DNA of 64,000 nt from DASQPR01 sp035713725 (GCA_035713725.1 DASTMZ010000200.1:4797-68796); one strand, 5' to 3'. Shown: positions 8,268 to 16,846, counted from the stretch's first letter. The notes: generated by a model from the letters alone, not told the origin. Program-made: numbers and translations.

Positions 8268-8717
8268 CTACAAGGATCCGAAGTACGCGACCATCACGAC
8301 GATGGCGATGGCGAGGCTCGCGGCGGCGTACACCAATTCGCGGGTACGGGCGTCGAAGCCGTGCACGACCATCCGCTCCGGCCGTCGCGCCGCGTAGCTC
8401 ACCCGTACCATCGTGCCGATCTCGATCGGCGACCTGGCACGGAAGACCACCGGCATGGCGGTCACCGAGGCGCCGGTCTGCGTCGTATACCGCACCCGCG
8501 GGCGGCGCAGCACCTCGCCGTTGGATGCCGTGACGATCTCCAACGAGTCCACGACCCCGGACGTGGCCACGCCCGCCATGCGGAGCATCCACAGCCGTAC
8601 GTTGCGCAGGCTAACGATGGTCCCGAACAGACAGAGGAGTAACACACCGAGCATGATCATCTGCATGGCTGGCTGATGCAGCAGATCGATGTTGTCCTCA
8701 GCCCCCGTGGTCGGCAT
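8268..8717 (-). CDS. DUF3592-like membrane protein
   Basis: The 149-residue protein has a membrane helix at each end (about 19-38 and 128-147), enclosing a beta-rich domain with RPRVRYTTQTG and GTMVRVSYAARRPERMVVHGF. That pattern (two helices around a VxY...G...VxYxPxxP core) matches DUF3592 proteins of unknown function. The ATG at 8717 lacks a clear ribosome-binding site; starts 20 residues further in are possible. It is convergent with the gene after pimA and divergent from pdxS. Confidence 0.6.
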   Translation of the reverse strand: MPTTGAEDNIDLLHQPAMQMIMLGVLLLCLFGTIVSLRNVRLWMLRMAGVATSGVVDSLEIVTASNGEVLRRPRVRYTTQTGASVTAMPVVFRARSPIEIGTMVRVSYAARRPERMVVHGFDARTRELVYAAASLAIAIVVMVAYFGSL

Positions 8718-8883
8718 ACCGTGAGTGTGAGGATGTCGGTCAATGTCCGCAACGACTGCGTCGCAATCCGGCATGCGCCCGCCCGGCGGCGCCTCGTCAC
8801 GCGAGTCGCGGCGTTTTGCGGTACCCGCGCAGTTCGTGCCGTGACCTGGCCCACGGCGCAGGCCAAGCGCGGCTGATTGGCGC

Positions 8884-8912
8884 TGAACCCGGCCGGGTGA
8901 CCCGCGTAAAAT
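8884..8912 (+). promoter_or_regulatory. candidate promoter of pdxST
   Basis: TGAACC (8884-8889) and TAAAAT (8907-8912) are 17 bases apart, a good -10 with a fair -35 for the housekeeping sigma factor. The start of pdxS is 43 bases downstream. It lies in the divergent gap between the DUF3592-like gene and pdxS. Confidence 0.45.
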
Positions 8913-8954
8913 TCGCTTCGGAACCCTCTGATATCCGACAGGAGCATCGTCACC

Positions 8955-9860
8955 GTGTCTGACCTCAGCGCCACCCCAACCGCCACCGGTACGAGTCGCG
9001 TTAAGCGCGGCATGGCCGAAATGCTCAAGGGCGGCGTGATCATGGACGTCGTCACGCCCGAGCAGGCGAAGATCGCCGAGGACGCGGGCGCCGTCGCCGT
9101 GATGGCGCTGGAGCGGGTCCCGGCGGACATCCGCGCGCAGGGCGGCGTGTCGCGGATGAGCGATCCCGACATGATCGACGGGATCATCGGTACGGTGTCG
9201 ATCCCGGTGATGGCGAAGGCACGCATCGGCCACTTCGTCGAGGCACAGGTGCTGCAGTCGCTCGGCGTCGACTACGTCGACGAGTCCGAGGTGCTGACGC
9301 CCGCGGACTACGAAAACCACATCGACAAGTGGGCGTTCACCGTCCCGTTCGTCTGCGGTGCCACGAATCTCGGCGAGGCGCTGCGCCGCATCACCGAGGG
9401 CGCCGCGATGATCCGGTCCAAGGGCGAGGCCGGCACCGGCGACGTATCCAACGCCACGACGCACATGCGCAAGATCCGCGGGGAGATCCGCCGCCTCACG
9501 TCGTTGCCGGCCGACGAACTCTACGTCGCGGCGAAGGAGTTGCAGGCGCCGTATGAGCTGGTCAAGGAAATCGCGCAGACCGGCAAGCTCCCGGTCGTGC
9601 TGTTCACCGCGGGCGGCATCGCGACGCCGGCCGACGCCGCGATGATGATGCAGCTCGGCGCGGAGGGCGTGTTCGTCGGCTCCGGCATCTTCAAGTCGGG
9701 CAACCCGGCGCAGCGCGCCGCGGCGATCGTCAAGGCAACGACGTTCCACGACGACCCGGACGTGATCGCGAAGGTGTCGCGCGGCCTCGGCGAGGCGATG
9801 GTCGGCATCAACGTCGACGACATACCGCAGCCGCACCGGCTCGCCGAACGCGGCTGGTGA
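8955..9860 (+). CDS. pdxS: pyridoxal 5'-phosphate synthase lyase subunit PdxS
   Basis: The 301-residue TIM-barrel protein makes pyridoxal 5'-phosphate from ribose 5-phosphate, glyceraldehyde 3-phosphate and ammonia supplied by PdxT. The two functional lysines are visible in VMAKARIGHF and MIRSKGEAGTGD, and the N-terminal FKGGVIMDV-type block is present as LKGGVIMDVVTPEQAKIAEDAGA. The GTG start at 8955 is preceded by ACAGGAG. pdxT follows 10 bases later, and the pair is expected to form the 12+12 subunit complex. Confidence 0.97.
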   Translation: MSDLSATPTATGTSRVKRGMAEMLKGGVIMDVVTPEQAKIAEDAGAVAVMALERVPADIRAQGGVSRMSDPDMIDGIIGTVSIPVMAKARIGHFVEAQVLQSLGVDYVDESEVLTPADYENHIDKWAFTVPFVCGATNLGEALRRITEGAAMIRSKGEAGTGDVSNATTHMRKIRGEIRRLTSLPADELYVAAKELQAPYELVKEIAQTGKLPVVLFTAGGIATPADAAMMMQLGAEGVFVGSGIFKSGNPAQRAAAIVKATTFHDDPDVIAKVSRGLGEAMVGINVDDIPQPHRLAERGW

Positions 9861-9870
9861 CGCGACACCC

Positions 9871-10515
9871 GTGTCCGATCTGACCATCGGCGTCTTCGCC
9901 CTGCAGGGCGACGTACGCGAGCATCTTGCCGCGCTGGCCGCCTGCGACGTGATCGCGCGTCCGGTCCGCCGGCCGGCTGAGCTGGACGATGTCGATGCGC
10001 TGGTCATCCCGGGTGGCGAATCGACGACCATGAGCAAGCTCGCCATCGAGTTCGAGTTGTTCGACCCGATCGCCATGCGGCTCGCGGACGGGATGCCGGC
10101 GTACGGCTCGTGTGCCGGCATGATCATGCTGGCGCGTGACGTCCTCGACGGGCGCCCGGACCAGCGCAGCTTCGGTGGCATCGCGATGACGGTGCGCCGC
10201 AACGCGTTCGGTCGCCAGGTCGACTCCTTCGAGTCCTCGGTCGTCCTCGACGGACTCGGCGACGAGCCGTTCCACGCGGTGTTCATCCGGGCGCCCTGGG
10301 TGGAGCAGGTGGACGAGGGCGTCACGATTCTCGGCCGCGTCGGTGGCGGCGGCGGCCTCACAGGTGACGTGCCGCCCGCCGCGGCCGGTAGGATTGTCGC
10401 CGTCCGGCAGGGAAATCTGCTCGCCACCTCCTTCCACCCGGAGATCACCGGGGACCTGCGTGTGCATCGCTATTTCGTCGAGTTGGTGCGTGCCGCGGTA
10501 GAGGACCGGGCGTAG
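9871..10515 (+). CDS. pdxT: pyridoxal 5'-phosphate synthase glutaminase subunit PdxT
   Basis: The 214-residue class I glutaminase feeds ammonia to PdxS. Visible motifs are GGESTTM (about 49-55), the catalytic cysteine in YGSCAGMI (about 87), and the His-Glu pair in SFHPEIT near residue 190. The GTG start (VSDLTIGVFALQGDV) lies 10 bases after pdxS. Length is normal for the family. Confidence 0.96.
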   Translation: MSDLTIGVFALQGDVREHLAALAACDVIARPVRRPAELDDVDALVIPGGESTTMSKLAIEFELFDPIAMRLADGMPAYGSCAGMIMLARDVLDGRPDQRSFGGIAMTVRRNAFGRQVDSFESSVVLDGLGDEPFHAVFIRAPWVEQVDEGVTILGRVGGGGGLTGDVPPAAAGRIVAVRQGNLLATSFHPEITGDLRVHRYFVELVRAAVEDRA

Positions 10516-10604
10516 CCGGGCCGAGACCAGACGTGAAGGGCGCGGCGCGCCGACGGCGGTGAGCCGGCCGGCGCGGTGAGCGCGGGTAGGACGACGGAGG
10601 CGTG

Positions 10605-11357
10605 ATGTCCGGCCATTCGAAGTGGGCGACGACCAAGCACAAGAAGGCGGTCGTGGACGCCAAGCGCGGCAAGATGTTCGCGAAGCTGATCAAGAACGTT
10701 GAGGTCGCGGCGCGCACCGGTGGCGGCGATCCGGCCGGCAACCCGACGCTCTACGACGCGATCCAGAAGGCGAAGAAGAGTTCGGTGCCGAACGACAACA
10801 TCGACCGGGCGGTCAAGCGCGGATCGGGCCTCGAAGCCGGTGGCGCCGACTGGCAGACGATCATGTACGAGGGGTACGGACCGAACGGCGTCGCGCTGCT
10901 CATCGAGTGCCTGACAGACAACCGGAACCGGGCAGCGACCGAGGTACGGGTCGCGCTGACCCGCAACGGTGGCACGCTCGCGGACGCGGGCAGCGTGGCC
11001 TACATGTTCAGCCGCAAGGGCGTGGTGCTCGTGCCACGTGCCGCGACCTCGGAGGACGCCATTCTGGATGCGGTGCTCGACGCCGGGGCCGAGGAGGTCA
11101 ACGACCTCGGTGAGGCGTTCGAGGTGGTATCCGAGCCGACCGACCTGATCGCCGTACGCTCCGCGTTGCAAGGCGCCGGCATCGACTACGAGTCGGCCGA
11201 GTCGTCGTTCGTACCAAGCGTGAACGTGCCGCTCGACGAGGACGGCGCGCGTAAGGTGTTCAAGCTTGTCGATGCGCTCGAGGACTGCGACGACGTCCAG
11301 AACGTGTACGCGAATTTCGACGTCTCCGACGAGATCATGGAAGCCGTAGAGGCGTAG
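10605..11357 (+). CDS. YebC/PmpR-family regulatory or translation-linked protein
   Basis: The 250-residue protein begins with the hallmark SGHSKWATTKHKKAVVDAKRGKMF and contains the conserved GYGPNGVALLIECLTDNRNR and GTLADAGSVAYMF blocks. YebC proteins were annotated as transcriptional regulators, and some members are now linked to ribosome stalling relief. ATG at 10605 is chosen over the GTG just before it because family members start with MSGHSKW. GACGGAGG upstream is the ribosome-binding site. In many relatives ruvC follows at once; here an efflux module lies in between. Confidence 0.95.
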   Translation: MSGHSKWATTKHKKAVVDAKRGKMFAKLIKNVEVAARTGGGDPAGNPTLYDAIQKAKKSSVPNDNIDRAVKRGSGLEAGGADWQTIMYEGYGPNGVALLIECLTDNRNRAATEVRVALTRNGGTLADAGSVAYMFSRKGVVLVPRAATSEDAILDAVLDAGAEEVNDLGEAFEVVSEPTDLIAVRSALQGAGIDYESAESSFVPSVNVPLDEDGARKVFKLVDALEDCDDVQNVYANFDVSDEIMEAVEA

Positions 11358-11414
11358 CCGCTTCGCCGACCTCGCGCGTCGGCGCCGCCGACCGTGGTGC
11401 ACGGAGCACGCCGT

Positions 11415-11490
11415 GATCCGGACGAGTGGAGCCTGATAGCTGTCTCAGGCCGGATCTTGGGCCGTTTGCCAGCCATAGCGCTCCACTCGT
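11415..11490 (+). other. structured intergenic segment with two alternative helices
   Basis: One fold pairs 11422-11432 with 11480-11490 (11 perfect base pairs). The other pairs 11415-11420 with 11451-11456 around a small hairpin, 11431-11436 with 11445-11450. The two share bases 11431-11432 and interleave, so they cannot both form. The segment starts 58 bases after yebC and ends 187 bases before the efflux pump. It could be a yebC terminator, an attenuator, or chance. The pairings are seen; any role is inferred. Confidence 0.45.
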
Positions 11491-11575
11491 GGAGATCATG
11501 GCGCCGCGGGACGCGCCCCGGCGGGTGCCGGCGAGAGCGCCGGAAACAATGTCGCCCAGCTCACAGATATTTCGT

Positions 11576-11592
11576 TACGGAACAGTTCCGTA
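11576..11592. promoter_or_regulatory. candidate TetR-type operator before the efflux pump
   Basis: TACGGAAC-A-GTTCCGTA is a perfect palindrome with 8-base arms, 85 bases before the pump start. The word CGTATC occurs at its right edge (11589-11594) and again at 11637-11642 and 11653-11658. A TetR regulator is encoded directly after the pump, so this is its most likely binding site. A housekeeping promoter could not be placed with certainty. Confidence 0.6.
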
Positions 11593-11676
11593 TCAGATTC
11601 ATCGCGAGTAACGTTGCCGGCAATACGAGTCATATGCGTATCGATTCAAGACCGTATCGAAACGTGAGGAACCCGC

Positions 11677-13353
11677 ATGTCGGTCACGTCAACATCGTCA
11701 GCCGCGTCAGCGCCGACGCCTCTTGCCTCATCTGGTCACCCGCGTCGATGGACGATCCTCGGCGTCCTGGTGGTCAGCCTGCTCGTCGTCGTCCTCGACA
11801 ACACCGTGCTCAACGTGGCACTGCGTACCATCGCCGATCCGGTACGAGGCCTCGGCGCCAGCCAGAGCGACCTCGAGTGGGCGATCAACTCGTACACATT
11901 GGTTTTCGCCGGACTGCTGTTCACCTGGGGCGTGCTCGGTGACCGGGTCGGTCGTCGGCGCATGCTGCTGGCCGGACTCGTCATGTTCGGCCTCGCCTCG
12001 CTGGCGTCCGCGTACGCGCAGAACTCCGGCCAGCTGATCGGCGCGCGCGCGCTGATGGGCATCGGCGGTGCTGCCGTGCTGCCCGCGACGCTCTCGATCA
12101 TCTCGAACGTCTTCGATCCGCGCGAACGCGGCAAGGCGATCGGTGTCTGGGCCGGCTCGGTCGGCCTCGGAGTGGCGATCGGTCCGGTCGTCGGCGGCGC
12201 GCTGCTCGAGCACTTCTGGTGGGGCTCCGTCTTCTTGATCAACGTACCCATCGTGGTGATCGGCGTGATCGCGATCGCGATGATCGTGCCGGAGTCGCGC
12301 GACCCGAAGCCGGGCCGGCTCGACCTGGTCGGCGTCGGGCTGTCGATCGTCGGCCTGATCGGTCTCGTCTACGGCATCATCGCGGGCGGCGATCACGGGT
12401 TCGGCGACGTACGGTCATGGGCCTCGCTCGCCGGTGGTGTCGCAGTACTCATCGGCTTCATCTGGTGGGAGCGCTCGATCACCTACCCGTCGCTGGACGT
12501 ACGCCTGTTCCGCGACCCACGCTTCGCCGCTGCCACCGGTGCGGTTGCGACGGTGTTCTTCGCCGCCATGGGGACGCTGTTCTTCATGTCGTTCTACCTG
12601 CAGCTGGTGCGCGGCTACTCGCCACTGGAGACGGGTCTGCTCTTCACTCCGTTCGCGGTGGCACAGCTCGTGTTCGCACCGCGGAGCGCGGCGATGGTCC
12701 GCAGGTTCGGGCCGAAGGCAGTCTGCGCCGTCGGCCTTTCCCTGGTCGCCATCGCGCTGGTCGGTCTCGCGACGCTCAACGAGAGCACGCCGGTGTGGCT
12801 GCTCGGCGCGTACTTCTTCGTACAGGGCGTCGGCATGGCGAACGTGATGCCGCCGGTGACCGAGTCGATCATGGCGTCATTGCCGCGCGAGAAGGCCGGC
12901 GTCGGCTCGGCGGTCAGCAACACTGTCCGCCAGGTCTCCGGCGCGCTCGGCGTCGCGGTGCTCGGTTCCGTGCTATCCGCCGTCTACCGCTCGCGAATCG
13001 GCGAGCACCTCGGCGGGCTGCCGGTCGCGGAGCGCGCTGCCGCCGGCAACTCGATCTCCGCGACGTACGGCAGTGCCGCCGACCTCGCCGCGCATGGCCA
13101 ATCCGGCGTCGCGGGCGCGCTCACACGGGCCGGTGACAGCGCTTTCGTCGGTGCGATGCATTGGGCGGCGTGGGGCTCCGTTGTGATCGCGTTGCTCGGC
13201 GTCGCGATCGTGGCTCGCTGGCTGCCGGCGCGCTCGGCGCCGCTTGCGGTGGCCACCGGGCCGGCGACGACCGGGTCGTCCAACGCCGCCGACGACCTCG
13301 ACCGGGAGGCGGCCGACCTCGCCGACACGGCCGAGGAGCTAGCCGAGGTCTGA
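11677..13353 (+). CDS. MFS drug efflux transporter, DHA2 (EmrB/QacA) family
   Basis: The 558-residue membrane protein shows about 14 hydrophobic helices. It has the DHA2 first helix (VVSLLVVVLDNTVLNVAL), motif A (GVLGDRVGRRRMLLAG) and the antiporter motif C (GVAIGPVVGGAL). It is expected to export drugs or other hydrophobic compounds by proton antiport. The start MSVTSTSS follows GAGGAACCCGC. The C-terminus is acidic (DDLDREAADLADTAEELAEV). A TetR gene lies 14 bases downstream and a palindromic operator upstream, so substrate-induced expression is likely. Confidence 0.93.
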   Translation: MSVTSTSSAASAPTPLASSGHPRRWTILGVLVVSLLVVVLDNTVLNVALRTIADPVRGLGASQSDLEWAINSYTLVFAGLLFTWGVLGDRVGRRRMLLAGLVMFGLASLASAYAQNSGQLIGARALMGIGGAAVLPATLSIISNVFDPRERGKAIGVWAGSVGLGVAIGPVVGGALLEHFWWGSVFLINVPIVVIGVIAIAMIVPESRDPKPGRLDLVGVGLSIVGLIGLVYGIIAGGDHGFGDVRSWASLAGGVAVLIGFIWWERSITYPSLDVRLFRDPRFAAATGAVATVFFAAMGTLFFMSFYLQLVRGYSPLETGLLFTPFAVAQLVFAPRSAAMVRRFGPKAVCAVGLSLVAIALVGLATLNESTPVWLLGAYFFVQGVGMANVMPPVTESIMASLPREKAGVGSAVSNTVRQVSGALGVAVLGSVLSAVYRSRIGEHLGGLPVAERAAAGNSISATYGSAADLAAHGQSGVAGALTRAGDSAFVGAMHWAAWGSVVIALLGVAIVARWLPARSAPLAVATGPATTGSSNAADDLDREAADLADTAEELAEV

Positions 13354-13367
13354 GTGCAACGGGCACA

Positions 13368-14126
13368 ATGGTGACGATGATGTCAACCGATTTCCACGCT
13401 TCCGGCGCCGAAGCCACCGGCGCCGGAAGCGGCGTGCCCGCGCGCGGTGGGCGCGGCGTGGAAAGCGGGAACGTAGCGACGCCGGCTGATGCCGCGACGC
13501 GCGACGACACGGCCACCCGCGAGGACACGGCCACCCGCGAAGAAGAGGCGCGTCGAGCGCCCGGCCGGCCGCGCAGCCCGCGCGCCGACGAGGCGATCAT
13601 CGAGGCGGTCCTGGACCTGATGGCCGAGGGTACGTCGGTTGAGGCGCTGTCCATCGAGGCGGTCGCCGCCCGCGCCGGCGTCGGCAAGGCAACCATCTAC
13701 CGCCGGTGGCCGAACAAGGAGACGCTCGTCGTCGACGCGCTCGGCGCCCTCAAGGGACCGCTTCCGGAGTTGGCCGGCGAGTCTATTCGCGAGGACCTGC
13801 TCACCATGCTTCGGTCGACGACCAAGGCGCGCGAATCCCGTGCCGGCCGCATCATGCCGTGCCTGATCCCCGAGCTGCAGCGCAATCCCGAGCTGCAGCG
13901 CCAATACCGGCGCATCGTCGAGCCGCGGCGTGAGCGGATGCGCGAGGTGCTGCGGCGCGGTGTCGCGAGCGGCGAATTGCGCGCCGACCTCGACATTGAC
14001 GTCACGGCGGCGCTGCTCAACGCGCCGATGGTCGTGCAGGCCGTGCTGAACTGGAATCCCGATCTCGACACGTCGAAGCTGCCCGAGCAGATCGTCGACG
14101 CGCTGCTGCCGAGCATGCTCGCCTGA
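13368..14126 (+). CDS. TetR/AcrR-family transcriptional regulator
   Basis: About 252 residues, depending on the start. The helix-turn-helix is near residues 75-125 (EALSIEAVAARAGVGKATIYRRWPNKETLVVDAL), followed by a ligand-binding helical domain. The first 65 residues are a disordered tail with a near-perfect duplication (DDTATR/EDTATR). ATG codons at 13368, 13377 and 13380 are all in frame and none has a strong ribosome-binding site. It follows the efflux pump at once and presumably represses it through the palindrome at 11576-11592. Confidence 0.88.
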   Translation: MVTMMSTDFHASGAEATGAGSGVPARGGRGVESGNVATPADAATRDDTATREDTATREEEARRAPGRPRSPRADEAIIEAVLDLMAEGTSVEALSIEAVAARAGVGKATIYRRWPNKETLVVDALGALKGPLPELAGESIREDLLTMLRSTTKARESRAGRIMPCLIPELQRNPELQRQYRRIVEPRRERMREVLRRGVASGELRADLDIDVTAALLNAPMVVQAVLNWNPDLDTSKLPEQIVDALLPSMLA

Positions 14127-14166
14127 CGCCTCGCGGGCACGTTGCGGTCCGCGACACTCGGCGTCG

Positions 14167-14496
14167 CTAACCCCGAGACTGGTACGCCGGCGCGAACACC
14201 ACGAGCAACGCGAGATCCTCGGTGATGTCCACGAACCGGTGCTCCTCGCCGGCCGGTACGAACAGGACGTCGCCCGCGAGCACGTCGACCGACCCGTCTG
14301 GGGTGACGAGCCGGGCGCGGCCAGCGGTCACCACATAGATCTCGTCCTCGGTGTGCGGTGTCTGGTCGTCCACGCCACCGGCCGGGATCGAATACGTGCC
14401 GATCGACAGGTCCGGGACAACCAGGTGTTGTGTGAAGTCGGTCGCCTCGCCCTGTGTAGGCGTCTGGAACCGACCGGATCCGGCGAGTTTGCGCAT
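14167..14496 (-). CDS. small cupin-domain protein
   Basis: The 109-residue single-domain cupin has motif 1 as DQTPHTEDEIYVVTAGRARL and motif 2 as GDVLFVPAGEEHRFVDI, giving the metal-binding His and Glu set for a 3-His/1-Glu-like site. The substrate is unknown. It starts at an ATG (14496) on the minus strand, divergent from ruvC and convergent with the TetR gene. It may belong functionally to the efflux module, but no sequence sign proves that. Confidence 0.82.
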   Translation of the reverse strand: MRKLAGSGRFQTPTQGEATDFTQHLVVPDLSIGTYSIPAGGVDDQTPHTEDEIYVVTAGRARLVTPDGSVDVLAGDVLFVPAGEEHRFVDITEDLALLVVFAPAYQSRG

Positions 14497-14561
14497 GCCG
14501 TCCGACGCTAGCGTGCCGCGCGTGTCGTGTGGTGGCCGTGCGACGCCCGTACGGTAACGTG

Positions 14562-14591
14562 TCGAACACACGTACGGCGACCGGATAGGTT
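14562..14591 (+). promoter_or_regulatory. ruvC promoter with LexA (SOS) box
   Basis: TCGAAC-acac-GTACGG (14562-14577) matches the actinobacterial SOS box CGAAC-N4-GTTCG at 9 of 10 core positions. TAGGTT at 14586-14591 is a good -10, and the box covers the -35 position, so LexA binding would block RNA polymerase. The ruvC start is 31 bases downstream. SOS control of ruvCAB is known in related bacteria, which supports the reading. Confidence 0.65.
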
Positions 14592-14622
14592 GCGAGGCGT
14601 ACGGGTGCCAGGGAGGGCAGAC

Positions 14623-15153
14623 GTGCGAGTGCTCGGAGTCGATCCCGGCCTCACGCGATGCGGTGTCGGTGTCGTCGACGGCGAGCCCGGGCGGCCGTGC
14701 ACACTCGTCGCCTATTACGTGGTGCACAGCGACCCGGCCGACGAACTCGCCGACCGGCTTTTGCACCTCGATCGCAATCTCGCAGACCTCATCGCGCGGC
14801 ATGAGCCCGACACGGTTGCCGTGGAGCGGGTGTTCAGCCAGCACAACGTACGCACCGTGATGGGCACCGCCCAGGCGGGCGCGATCGCGGTGCTGGCCGC
14901 CGCGAAGACCGGCCGGCCGGTGCAGATGTATACGCCCAGCGAGGTCAAGGCCGCCGTGACCGGCTCGGGTCAAGCCGACAAGGCCCAGGTCGCCGCGATG
15001 GTCACCCGGCTTCTCCGGCTCGCCGCCCGACCGAGCCCGGCGGATGCGGCCGACGCACTCGCGCTCGCGATCTGCCACGTGTGGCGCGGCGGCACGCGCG
15101 CGAAGATCGCCGCGGCCGCAGCGCGCAGTGCGGACTTGAGGAGGAACGCATGA
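14623..15153 (+). CDS. ruvC: Holliday junction resolvase RuvC
   Basis: The 176-residue endonuclease keeps all four catalytic acids at the standard positions: D7 (GVDPGLT), E68 (VAVERVF), D141 and D144 (DAADALALA). It cleaves Holliday junctions brought in by RuvAB. GTG at 14623 is supported by GGGAGGG at 14611-14617 and by D7 falling at its usual number. Its stop overlaps the ruvA ATG. An SOS-type promoter lies just upstream. Confidence 0.97.
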   Translation: MRVLGVDPGLTRCGVGVVDGEPGRPCTLVAYYVVHSDPADELADRLLHLDRNLADLIARHEPDTVAVERVFSQHNVRTVMGTAQAGAIAVLAAAKTGRPVQMYTPSEVKAAVTGSGQADKAQVAAMVTRLLRLAARPSPADAADALALAICHVWRGGTRAKIAAAAARSADLRRNA

Positions 15154-15791
15154 TCGCCAGTGTCGCGGGACGCGTCGCCGCCGTCGCGCCGGACGGAGCG
15201 GTGATCGAGGTCGGCGGCGTCGGCTTCGCCGTACAGTGCACGCCGAACACGCTCGCCGGGCTCCGCGTCGGATCCACCGCGCGACTCGCCACGAGCCTGA
15301 TCGTGCGCGAGGATTCGCTGACGCTCTACGGCTTCGCCGACGACGACGAGAAGCAACTCTTCGAGATGCTGCAGACCGTCTCGGGCGTCGGGCCGCGCGT
15401 CGCGCAGGCGGTGCTCGCGGTGCACCACCCCGACGCGGTACGCAAGGCCATCGCGAACGCGGACACTGCGGTCCTGGTTCGCGTTCCCGGCATCGGGCGC
15501 AAGGGCGCCGAGCGCCTCATCCTTGAGCTTCGCGACAAGATCGGCTCGGTGCCGTTGCTAGCCGACGGCGTGCCGGCCGTCCGAGGCGGGCGCCAGGCCT
15601 GGCATGACCAGGTCCATCAGGCGCTGGTCGGACTCGGCTGGAGTGCGACACAGGCGGAGATCGCGGTGGCCGCGGTCGCGGAGCAGGTCGACGGCGAGAT
15701 GGCGACGGGTGGCCCGCTCCCATCCGTACCAGCGCTGTTGAAGATGGCGATCCGCGTGGCCGGCGCGGCCCACGATGGGCGGGTGCGGTGA
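15150..15791 (+). CDS. ruvA: Holliday junction branch migration protein RuvA
   Basis: The 213-residue protein has the N-terminal OB domain (MIASVAGRVAAV...VGFAVQC), the tandem helix-hairpin-helix region (LQTVSGVGPRVAQAVL and VRVPGIGRKGAERLILEL) and the C-terminal RuvB-binding domain near 165-210. It forms the tetramer that holds the four-way junction. It overlaps ruvC and ruvB by four bases on each side, so the three are co-translated. Confidence 0.97.
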   Translation: MIASVAGRVAAVAPDGAVIEVGGVGFAVQCTPNTLAGLRVGSTARLATSLIVREDSLTLYGFADDDEKQLFEMLQTVSGVGPRVAQAVLAVHHPDAVRKAIANADTAVLVRVPGIGRKGAERLILELRDKIGSVPLLADGVPAVRGGRQAWHDQVHQALVGLGWSATQAEIAVAAVAEQVDGEMATGGPLPSVPALLKMAIRVAGAAHDGRVR

Positions 15792-16846
15792 CCGACGGCC
15801 ACGGTCTCGTGTCGGCGTTCGCGGAAGCCGGCGACGTCGATGCCGAGGCAAGCGTCCGGCCCCGGCGGCTCGCCGAATTCATCGCGCAATACCGCGTCCG
15901 CGAGCAGCTTGACCTGCTGCTGCAGAGCGCTATGCGCCGCGGCGTGCCGCCCGACCACATCCTGCTGTCCGGCGCGCCCGGGCTCGGCAAGACCACGCTC
16001 GCCATGATCGTCGCCGCGGAGCTCGGCGCTGGGCTGCGCATCACGAGCGGACCGGCGATTGAGCGGTCCGGCGACCTGGCTGCGGTGCTCACCAGCCTGT
16101 CGGCCGGGGACGTGCTGTTCATCGACGAGATCCACCGCATTGCGCGGCCGGCCGAGGAGCTGCTCTACAGCGCGATGGAGGACTTCCGCGTCGACGTGAT
16201 CGTCGGCAAGGGCCCTGGCGCCACCGCGATCCCGCTGGACGTCGAGCCGTTCACCCTCGTCGGCGCCACGACGCGGTCCGGTCTGCTGACCGGTCCAATG
16301 CGGGACCGCTTCGGTTTCGTCGGCCATCTGGACTTCTACGAGGCCGCTGACCTGGTCAAACTCATCCACCGTTCGGCCGGAATCCTTGGCGTGCCGGTGA
16401 CGCCGGACGGCGCGACGGAGATCGCCGGTAGGTCGCGCGGCACGCCTCGGATCGCGAACCGCCTGCTGCGGCGGGTACGAGATTTCGCCGAGGTACGAGG
16501 GGACGGCGTGGTCACGCTGGCCGCCGCGAAGTCGGCGCTCCAGGTGTACGACGTCGACGAGATCGGGCTGGACCGGCTCGACAAGGCAGTGCTGCGGGCG
16601 CTCGTCACGTCGTTCGGCGGCGGACCGGTGGGTTTGTCGACACTCGCGGTGGCCGTGGGTGAGCAGCCCGACACCGTGGAGGAGGTGTGCGAGCCATATC
16701 TGGTCCGGGCCGGGCTGCTCGCGCGGACCCCCCGTGGCCGGGTCGCGACCGCGGGCGCCTGGCGTCATCTGGGCCTTCGGCCACCAAATGCTACTTTTGG
16801 TAACGGTGCCGAATCGGCGCCCGACCTGTTCGACCAGCAGCCCTAG
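15788..16846 (+). CDS. ruvB: Holliday junction branch migration ATPase RuvB
   Basis: The 352-residue AAA+ motor has Walker A GAPGLGKTT (about 59-67), Walker B VLFIDEIHR, sensor I TLVGATTRSG, and the C-terminal winged helix. Some family core residues at the start vary slightly (RPRRLAEFIAQYRVREQL). GTG at 15788 overlaps the ruvA TGA. A small GC hairpin follows the stop, but whether transcription ends there or continues to yajC is unclear. Confidence 0.96.
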   Translation: MTDGHGLVSAFAEAGDVDAEASVRPRRLAEFIAQYRVREQLDLLLQSAMRRGVPPDHILLSGAPGLGKTTLAMIVAAELGAGLRITSGPAIERSGDLAAVLTSLSAGDVLFIDEIHRIARPAEELLYSAMEDFRVDVIVGKGPGATAIPLDVEPFTLVGATTRSGLLTGPMRDRFGFVGHLDFYEAADLVKLIHRSAGILGVPVTPDGATEIAGRSRGTPRIANRLLRRVRDFAEVRGDGVVTLAAAKSALQVYDVDEIGLDRLDKAVLRALVTSFGGGPVGLSTLAVAVGEQPDTVEEVCEPYLVRAGLLARTPRGRVATAGAWRHLGLRPPNATFGNGAESAPDLFDQQP

